From: Cymbomonas tetramitiformis
Taxonomy: Eukaryota; Chlorophyta; Pyramimonadophyceae; Pyramimonadales; Pyramimonadaceae
NCBI GenBank assembly: GCA_001247695.2
Contig: LGRX02033459.1
Location: forward strand, 51,041 to 115,040
Reading direction: 5' to 3'
Length of the DNA stretch: 64,000 nt
The position numbers and the translations under genes are program-made. Position 1 is the stretch's first letter. Each line of letters starts with the position of its first letter. Below, piece by piece: positions 58,521-64,000 of this stretch. The notes below the pieces were generated by a model. That model was not told the origin of the DNA, did no database searches, and was given only the letters and a program-made list of their open reading frames with translations.

Positions 58521-58840
58521 TTTTTGTTACATTCAACCTTTCCAAAAATTTGTTTTGAATTTCCATATATTTTTCAAAGTCTTTAGGATTTTCCTTGATT
58601 TTATTGGAGAATATTTCAACAATTTTTACTTTATCTATACCATGCTTTTCCATCGTTGAAACACCGACATTTTTATTTAACAAAATTCGGTCTAAGGTTA
58701 GATTCTTTTGTAACAATGGTTTGTTGGCTTCATAATATTTCCCTTTGTCTCTTCATATCTAAAGGCTTTTTATAATACACCTTACCATTCTTAGAAGTAA
58801 CCTTCATATACTTAGGAGAATGTGTATCAATTTCACTCAT
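58513..58840 (-). pseudogene. ~110-aa basic PLE protein, frameshifted
   Basis: The start at 58840 (MSEIDTHSPKYMKVTSKNGK) reads ~36 codons to a premature TGA because one nucleotide is missing near 58755 (compare LDTNRRDKNKYYE in PLE-D). The C-terminal 67 codons are open in another frame (IFSNKIKENPKDFEKYMEIQNKF). A CTTAAAGATTATAAG motif lies ~16-33 nt upstream. Non-functional as read. Confidence 0.75.
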
Positions 58841-58855
58841 TGTTATAATATAGAA

Positions 58856-58873
58856 CTTATAATCTTTAAGAAG
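58856..58873 (-). promoter_or_regulatory. CTTCTTAAAGATTATAAG promoter-like motif
   Basis: Precedes the ~110-aa gene; identical in its core to 5908-5925 in PLE-A. Confidence 0.45.
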
Positions 58874-59054
58874 ATTCAAACACATTTTTATCAATACTTA
58901 ATTCTTTTGAATTCATGATATCTCTTTCGCACTTTATACAAAGACAATCTAATTGTTTACATCGAGACAGTCTCATATTATATCCTATAGCATGAATTAA
59001 AGCAACGATAATTGTCCCAAATTGAAAGACATCACACGTATTTATTTCAAACAT
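58866..59054 (-). CDS. Small one-TM protein with Cys-rich tail
   Basis: 62 aa, differing from the PLE-A copy at three or four positions. Hydrophobic segment FQFGTIIVALIHAIGY, basic MRLSRCK, then CLCIKC and a charged end. Intact. Divergent from the basic/acidic gene on the other strand, with a GTTAGA repeat between them. Confidence 0.72.
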   Translation of the reverse strand: MFEINTCDVFQFGTIIVALIHAIGYNMRLSRCKQLDCLCIKCERDIMNSKELSIDKNVFESS

Positions 59055-59077
59055 TATACATTAAACTGATTTTATTT

Positions 59078-59138
59078 TCTAGTTAGAGTTAGAGTTAAAG
59101 TTAGAGTAAGAGTTAAAGTTAGAGTTAGAGTTAGAATT
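59078..59138. repeat. GTTAGA hexamer repeat
   Basis: About nine copies of GTTAGA/GTTAAA in a row, between two divergent genes; absent from the corresponding PLE-A region. Telomere-like in form but short and internal. Confidence 0.85.
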
Positions 59139-59211
59139 TAAATCAAAATCATTAAAAATTGATAGAAATGATAAGTAATGATTAGAAAATTATTTTCTTG
59201 TGTATTCTAAT

Positions 59212-59697
59212 ATGGGTTTTAAGAAAGGTGAAAAAATTACTGATGAGGCTACTCTAGAACGATTAAAAGTTGCTCGATTAAAAGCTATGGAAACCAGAAG
59301 AAAAAATTCTGAAGCCAAAAAGGATATCAAACTTGCTAAAGAATTAGAAAACAAAAAAGTGTTGGAGGCTGCTCAAAATAAAATAAAATCATCGATAAAA
59401 GAACCTGAAATTACTGAAAAATTCGAACAAAAATCTGAACCGGAAATAATCGAAAAGAAATATGTAAAGAAATCAAAAAAGAAACCTGTGATTGTTGTGG
59501 AATCTGATAGTGAAACTTCGGGTAGTTCAAGTGACGATGAACATCAACCTCAAGTGATTATCAAAAAATCAAAAAAGAAAGACAAAGTTTCAAAAACGGA
59601 AGGAAAGCCAAACGCAGCACCTCCGACTTATCATGACGTTTTGAATTCAGACCCTCATTTTCATAAAACATTCAAATCATTGTTTCCAGAATTTTGA
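59212..59697 (+). CDS. Lys-rich then acidic, Ser-rich conserved PLE protein
   Basis: 161 aa from MGFKKGEKITDEATLERL (an in-frame ATG 12 nt upstream also exists). Almost identical to 4764-5249: Lys/Glu helical region, ESDSETSGSSSDDE acidic tract, two KKSKKK patches, ending SLFPEF. The only plus-strand gene between the TM protein and the right-end methyltransferase. Intact. Function unknown. Confidence 0.8.
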   Translation: MGFKKGEKITDEATLERLKVARLKAMETRRKNSEAKKDIKLAKELENKKVLEAAQNKIKSSIKEPEITEKFEQKSEPEIIEKKYVKKSKKKPVIVVESDSETSGSSSDDEHQPQVIIKKSKKKDKVSKTEGKPNAAPPTYHDVLNSDPHFHKTFKSLFPEF

Positions 59698-59710
59698 AAG
59701 AATATTTGTA

Positions 59711-60184
59711 TCATTTATCTTTCCAATAGTCTTTCCCATAAGAAACAAATATCTCTTGATTCTTTTTTACATTTGATGTTAATCGAACATTTCCTACAGA
59801 ATTTATTTTAGCATAATTTTTGCATTTGATTCTTTTGGCACTTTGAGGGGTACAATCATTGAACTTACCGGCAGCTGAATTTGTTTTCGATGCATCATAA
59901 AACAGATTATTATTCTTTTTTCAAATATGTGTTCTTCGATTCAATGGAGGTAATTCATTCATTGTCAATCGTTGCGTGCCGACGGTGTATCGACCAACTA
60001 ACTTATCTTTTTTCAAGTCTTCTTTGGCATATACTCCAAGACCTGAATTTGGAATACTACTTTCCTTTATATCTACTACTCTACGAACATAACAATAAGG
60101 ACTATATTTACAAGTCATGTTTCTACATTGATTTCCACTACTTTTCGAAATAGCTATACACCGTTCACAAGATGTTTTCTTCAT
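59711..60184 (-). pseudogene. SET-domain protein, complete N-terminus but nonsense codon
   Basis: 158 codons. The N-terminus has CERCIAISKSSGNQCRNMTC, a Cys cluster that may bind zinc, then NSGLGVYAKEDLKK (SET start) and VGRYTVGTQRL. An in-frame TGA replaces the TGG (Trp) of the PLE-A copy at about 59920, in HIWKKNNN. After it the frame continues to QEIFVSYGKDYW and stop. PLE-A thus has the intact C-terminus and PLE-E the intact N-terminus. A protein lysine methyltransferase by family; PLE-E's own product would be truncated before the catalytic C-terminus. Confidence 0.78.
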
Positions 60185-60203
60185 AAGTTATGGATTTATT
60201 TTT

Positions 60204-61103
60204 TCAAGGAATAATAAATTCATCAAATCGTTTTCGAAACATCGATGGATGATTGTCTTTCTTATGTAAATCGATTAATAGAAATGAATGTGGTTCATTG
60301 ATAGCATGTGCATATACTTCATAGAAAGTCGTTTCGTCAATTTCACCGGCACAAGATTCATATATTTCTTGTAATTCTTTTTTGTCTTTCATTTTGAATA
60401 TAGCTAAAGAAGTTGCATTATTCTTCACGGCCCGTGGACAACCACCAAATTGAGATTTAAAATTCTGAATAGCAATAAAACAACTTATTCCTAAAGCACC
60501 ACCGGTTTCAAAATCAGCTATATGTCGATGTCTTGTGATAAAATTTAGAAATTTTGGAGTTCGAAACAAATTCGTTGATTGACAATCATCGACAAAAACA
60601 GCCAATATAGGACGTTCACCATTATATTTATGTACGGGCTTTTCGAAACCGTCTGATGTCAAAAATTCGAGCAATAATTCTGGGTCGATATCATCGATAA
60701 AGATGTTTCTATTATTTAATTTGTCCATCAATGAATTCCATTGTTTCAAGTCTTCATGATATTTCAAATATATGTCTCTTTCTTCTTCGGCTTTTTGAAT
60801 AATATCATTAATAACATTTGCACCATCGTCGGGTTGGTACACATCTTCGGAGTCGATATCTAATGACTTCATTAATTTTTTGTTTGAATTAAATGTAGGA
60901 CTTATAACAAATATTCGATGTAATGACCCTTCTTTTTTCAACATTTTCAAATAGTTAGTCACAGCGACTGATTTTCTAGACGAACGTTTTCCAATAAATA
61001 TTGAATTTTGATGAGCTTTTAACATGTTCGGTCCGGTTTTGATATTGAAAGCACTTCCATTTGGCACATCGATGTTCATATCTTTCACTTTTACAATCTT
61101 CAT
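60204..61103 (-). CDS. A32/FtsK-like genome packaging ATPase
   Basis: 299 aa. P-loop region IFIGKRSSRKSVAV at ~35-48: the pattern is GxxxxRKS, so the second Gly of GxxxxGK(S/T) is Arg (a one-base change). FVISPTFNSN at ~65-74, Walker B-like ILAVFVDD at 166-173, a conserved TRHRHIADFETGGALG segment, and the C-terminus FRKRFDEFIIP matching the PLE-B protein. ORF intact and full length. The family drives DNA packaging into icosahedral capsids. The Arg in the P-loop may reduce ATP hydrolysis. No capsid genes are near. Confidence 0.88.
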   Translation of the reverse strand: MKIVKVKDMNIDVPNGSAFNIKTGPNMLKAHQNSIFIGKRSSRKSVAVTNYLKMLKKEGSLHRIFVISPTFNSNKKLMKSLDIDSEDVYQPDDGANVINDIIQKAEEERDIYLKYHEDLKQWNSLMDKLNNRNIFIDDIDPELLLEFLTSDGFEKPVHKYNGERPILAVFVDDCQSTNLFRTPKFLNFITRHRHIADFETGGALGISCFIAIQNFKSQFGGCPRAVKNNATSLAIFKMKDKKELQEIYESCAGEIDETTFYEVYAHAINEPHSFLLIDLHKKDNHPSMFRKRFDEFIIP

Positions 61104-61136
61104 TAAAGATATATGTATAGTTTGTTTATTATTTTT

Positions 61137-61807
61137 TTAAAAGAAACTATTCTCCAAAAACAATTTTCGATTGTTTCTTTTGATATTCAAATCTTTGATT
61201 AAATCTATTATTAACAATTGTGGAATGACATATGCATTACGTATTCCTATATTGTCTTTGGAATTTGATGATTGTGTGCGTTGAGCGGTATACATGTGTT
61301 TGCTATATTGTTGTTTGATATCACACAGAGTATATTTGTTACATACTTCTAGATTTAGATGTTCTTTGTTTGTCCATATGTTTGTCATTTTTCTATATTG
61401 AAATCCATATTTACAATAACAACATGTGTGTTTGTATATTTCTAAAGGTTTCATAAATTCTCTATGTTGCAACAATCCACCGTCAGCCGGGTTTTCAATA
61501 TACCAATATGTCGGTTGAAAAAATCAATAATTTCAATGGTGCGTTTTACAATAGCGTCCGCCAATACTAAATTTCTCGGTTTGCGTCGGTGTGCTTTAGA
61601 ATACTCCGTACACGGTGGACTTGCCCATATGATATCAAATGTTTTAGGAACACATATGTTTTGATAGTTCCATTCAAGAATATTACATTGTATTGTTGGG
61701 TTATACTTTGATAGAATATCTAACGTTGTTATTTCACAATTTGGGAATTCTTTCGTTAATGCTTTTGAAAATGATTTCGTTCCGCAAAAAAGTTCTAATA
61801 TTTTCAT
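61137..61807 (-). pseudogene. C5-cytosine DNA methyltransferase, frameshifted
   Basis: First frame from 61807: ILELFCGTKSFSKAL (motif I, SAM binding) and the catalytic ASPPCTEYS with Cys66 (motif IV). A T6 run near 61528 (ATTTTTTC in sense) marks a 1-nt shift; the other frame supplies the expected ENP motif (motif VI) and runs to 61137 (GIRNAYVIPQLL at the end matches the C-terminal motif X-like region). Small viral/phage-type enzyme of ~220 aa. Only DNA methylation at cytosine C5 can be inferred; site unknown. Whether the frameshift is real should be settled first. Confidence 0.82.
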
Positions 61808-61851
61808 ATATGTTTATTTTAACCATTTTTTATTTTTTAGAAACTAAAATA

Positions 61852-62568
61852 ATGATAAACTTGCATAACGATGATTGTTTTAACATTTTCCCTAACATTC
61901 CAAGAAATTCAATAGACCTTTTCATTTGTGATTTACCATACAATCAAACAAATTGTTCTTGGGACAATTTCGATTTAGATAAATTATGGATTGAATTAAT
62001 GAGAATAGGTAAAAGAAATTCAGCCTATATCTTTTCTACTACCACTAAATTTGGACATAGCATTATTGAAAGTAATAAGAAGATGTTTCGATATGATATC
62101 GTATATGAGAAAACGATGTCATTAGGCTTTTATCATGCAAATCAAATGCCTTTGAGAAGTCATGAAATGATATATGTCTTTTACAAACATTTACCAACAT
62201 ATAATCCAATAATGATTGAAGGTCACAAACCCTATGTAAGACAAGGTCAAGGTCCTCGGACTGAATTATACACTCATTACACCGATAGAACACCAACCAT
62301 TTGTAAAGATGGAAAAAGGTATCCAAGAAGTGTAATCAAATTTTCAAATGGAAACTACAAAAGCAAACATCCTTGTAGTAAACCGTACGATTTGTTCGAA
62401 TGGATAATTAAATCTTACTCAAATCCTTACGATAATGTATTAGATTGTTGTATGGGTGTTGGAAATTCAGGTTTGGCATGTAAAAATCTCAAAAGAAATT
62501 ATATTGGTATTGAAATTGATAAGAAATACTTCGAAATAGCTAAAGAAAACATCGAAAATTCAGATTAA
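61852..62568 (+). CDS. DNA methyltransferase, DPPY-type (N6-adenine/N4-cytosine), intact
   Basis: 238 aa from the ATG giving MINLHNDDCFNIFP, which aligns with the starts of the other two copies; a longer frame from 61693 adds an AT-rich, non-conserved segment overlapping the C5 gene. DLPY at 27-30; NQMPLRSHEMIYVFYKHLP and KFSNGNYKSKHPCSKP shared with the others; SAM motif VLDCCMGVGNSG near the C-terminus. Class beta order. Divergent from the C5 methyltransferase (44-nt gap), so a pair of DNA methyltransferases sits at the end of the element. Confidence 0.9.
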   Translation: MINLHNDDCFNIFPNIPRNSIDLFICDLPYNQTNCSWDNFDLDKLWIELMRIGKRNSAYIFSTTTKFGHSIIESNKKMFRYDIVYEKTMSLGFYHANQMPLRSHEMIYVFYKHLPTYNPIMIEGHKPYVRQGQGPRTELYTHYTDRTPTICKDGKRYPRSVIKFSNGNYKSKHPCSKPYDLFEWIIKSYSNPYDNVLDCCMGVGNSGLACKNLKRNYIGIEIDKKYFEIAKENIENSD

Positions 62569-63340
62569 TTTTACATAAAAACTATATACATTTTTTAAAT
62601 TGAACTTATTCAGACTAATTGACCCAAATAAAACCATTTTGGAAAAAAATCGACGATTTTCGGTTTTGTGAGTAAATACACTAAAATAAATATTGAAAAT
62701 GCCTTTTAAATCATAATAAATTCAATATAAATCAAGGAATTTTTTTTTAAATTTTGATGACATATTTGATTTCCTCACGAAATTTTACGTTTATAATGAA
62801 TTTCTAAAAAATTCTTTTGATAAAACTTTTTGAAAAAAGTCCACTATCGTAGAAGAAAATAACAAATATTTAATTTAATCATAGCATTAATTGTAATTGG
62901 ATTTTCACAAATTTGATTTCAGAAACAGATTCCTTGCGAAATTTCCTTACAAATATGAATTTTCAAGATTTATGATAGATTTCTTTCGACTGTTATTTTA
63001 CTTTTTGTAAATTATTGGAATATTAAGTATATTGAAAAACACACAAAATAAATTTTGCATCAACCGTGTTTTTATTTTTACCAATCTGACTTCAGAAATA
63101 GATTCCTCGTGAAATTCTACATTTAGTACGTATTTTTAATGATTTTTTAAAATGGGTATACGCTTCTGTTTTTAAGCTTTAGTATTATTCTTGCAAAAAA
63201 TAGGATTTTTTTTCTCTTTGGTCCGTAGAAAAAGTCCATGAATTACTTTTAGGCAATGTTCATTATTAAATTCAATGAATTATGAAGAAATTTTTACATA
63301 GTCAGCATCCCCCCATAATTGCGGACATATTATTTTTTGA
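62569..63340. other. Non-coding right end of PLE-E with degenerate ~165-bp repeats
   Basis: A block of the form GATTTCAGAAA-x-AGATTCCT(C/T)G(C/T)GAAATT(T/C)TAC recurs at about 62755-62800, 62918-62970 and 63078-63125, and also in both PLE-B TIRs (11350-11385 and 21062-21105). So the PLE-E right end is built of decayed tandem copies of the same terminal module. No ORF over 60 codons with coding character. Confidence 0.7.
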
Positions 63341-63359
63341 GAAAAAATATTTTTTTTCT

Positions 63360-63425
63360 GACGTCATGTAGTCATACAGTCATACAATCATACAATCATA
63401 CAATCATACAGTCATACAGTGTATG
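63360..63425. repeat. GTCATACAATCATACA decamer repeat
   Basis: (A/C)AATCATAC or CAGTCATAC about seven times, ending GTGTATGGCATCATATGACAG. The GTCATA/CATATGAC words also occur near the ends of PLE-B TIRs (11290-11320, 21128-21160). Confidence 0.85.
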
Positions 63426-63454
63426 GCATCATATGACAGTCCAAAAAGCACGGT

Positions 63455-63655
63455 CATACCCCCAAAAAATCGTCGGTCATACCCCCAAAACAGGTCGGTC
63501 ATAGCCACATGACATCCTATGACATTCGAAAATCGTCGGTCATACCCCCAAAACAGGTCGGTCATAGCCACATGACATCATATGACAGTCGAAAATCGTC
63601 GGTCATTCCCCCAAAACAGGTCGGTCATAGCCACATGACATCATATGACAGTCGT
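63455..63655. repeat. 63-bp tandem repeat (CAGGTCGGTCATAGCCACATG)
   Basis: CAGGTCGG at 63491, 63554 and 63617, an exact 63-bp spacing. Each unit includes CATACCCCCAAAA and ACATGACATCATATGACAGTC. Again three times 21 bp. Confidence 0.9.
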
Positions 63656-64000
63656 ATAAATATTATCGAGTGGTCATCAAATATCATCGAGCAGTCATCG
63701 AATATCATCAAGCAGTCATCGAATATTATCGAGTATTCATCGAATATAATCGAGCAGTCATCGAATATTATCGAGCAGTCATCGAATATTATCGAGCAGA
63801 CATCGAATATCATCGAGCAGTCATCAAATATTATCGAATAATCATCGAATATCATCGAGTAGCCATCGAATATTATCGAGTTGTCATCGAATATTATCGA
63901 GCAGTCATCGAATATTATCGAGTAGTCATCTAATATTATCGAGCAGTCAACGAATGTTATCGAGTAGTCATCGAATATTATCGAGCAGTTATCAAATATT
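63656..64000. repeat. 21-bp satellite, 'reverse' orientation, runs off the window
   Basis: About 16 copies of (G/A)(A/T)(G/A)CAGTCATCGAATATTATCGA, the same satellite as 3650-4175 in the same orientation. Continues beyond the window end. Confidence 0.95.

Larger units (their letters stand above)
51340..63650. mobile_element. Polinton-like element E (PLE-E), most complete copy
   Basis: Thirteen genes in ~11 kb: RING, Lys-rich, acidic, basic, integrase, PolB, ~110-aa protein, TM protein (all minus), basic/acidic protein (+), SET, ATPase, C5 methyltransferase (minus) and DPPY-type methyltransferase (+). The right end (62570-63650) shares the CCTCGYGAAATTTTAC block and GTCATA repeats with the PLE-B TIR. 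Left and right ends were not seen to be inverted copies, so boundaries are approximate. No capsid gene recognised. Confidence 0.8.

Noticed and set aside
59078..59138. Telomeric repeat
   Set aside because: GTTAGA units number about nine, are mixed with GTTAAA/GTAAGA, and lie between two genes; too short and internal.
15660..60000. Alternative genetic code (TGA, TAA or TAG read as sense)
   Set aside because: In-frame stops are of all three kinds, at different places in different copies, each replacing unrelated residues (Glu, Tyr, Trp), while intact copies of genes end with the same codons. Ordinary nonsense mutations fit better.

Overview
The window looks like nuclear DNA of a eukaryote, probably a protist or other small eukaryote (lineage not identifiable from sequence alone), in a repeat-rich region filled with integrated viral and virus-like DNA. 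It combines long non-coding satellite arrays, GC-balanced host-like segments with few genes, and very AT-rich blocks of closely packed short-spaced genes. Those blocks encode the Polinton/Maverick hallmark set: DDE retroviral-type integrase, protein-primed-type family B DNA polymerase (PolB) and an A32/FtsK-like packaging ATPase. One further AT-rich block resembles a fragment of a nucleocytoplasmic large DNA virus (NCLDV, giant virus).

Layout: 1-1.55 kb, GC-rich 249-bp tandem repeat running into a host-like ORF; 2.0-4.2 kb, 21-bp and 63-bp satellites; 4.2-9.6 kb, Polinton-like element A (PLE-A), a rearranged deletion derivative carrying a class-3 lipase and an adenine-type DNA methyltransferase; 9.6-11 kb, MITE-like repeats and more 21-bp satellite; 11.16-21.31 kb, PLE-B, bounded by ~1.2-kb terminal inverted repeats (TIRs) that include the 3' part of its ATPase gene; 21.3-22.6 kb, 11-bp arrays and a GC-balanced coiled-coil gene; 22.62-30.71 kb, PLE-C, with CCTAGGG-rich TIRs, an intact integrase, a broken PolB, two fibre-like genes and a 1.1-kb cassette inserted inside its right TIR; 30.7-32.6 kb, a 177-bp satellite; 33.0-33.9 kb, five tRNA-like cloverleaf sequences; 34.9-40.2 kb, the NCLDV-like block; 40.2-48.5 kb, PLE-D; 48.5-51.3 kb, an ORF of 327-bp (109-aa) repeats; 51.3-63.6 kb, PLE-E, the most complete element; then 63-bp and 21-bp satellites to the end.

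The PLEs share a core: integrase and PolB adjacent, a 65-aa basic protein, an acidic disordered protein, a 70-aa Lys-rich protein, a one-TM protein with a CxxC tail, a basic/acidic ~160-aa protein, and the ATPase. They differ in cargo: lipase, RING finger, SET protein, N6/N4-type and C5 DNA methyltransferases, fibre-like proteins. No major or minor capsid protein or maturation protease is recognisable in any of them. Most core genes carry nonsense codons, 1-nt frameshifts or deletions, so these are mostly decaying integrated copies; intact ORFs remain for three integrases, two DNA methyltransferases, the PLE-E ATPase, the lipase and several small proteins.

A CTTAAAGA-type motif lies 20-50 nt upstream of start codons in several PLE genes and in the NCLDV-like block. 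This suggests, by inference, that both used the same viral transcription machinery. All function calls are from reading translated sequence; no database search was run.
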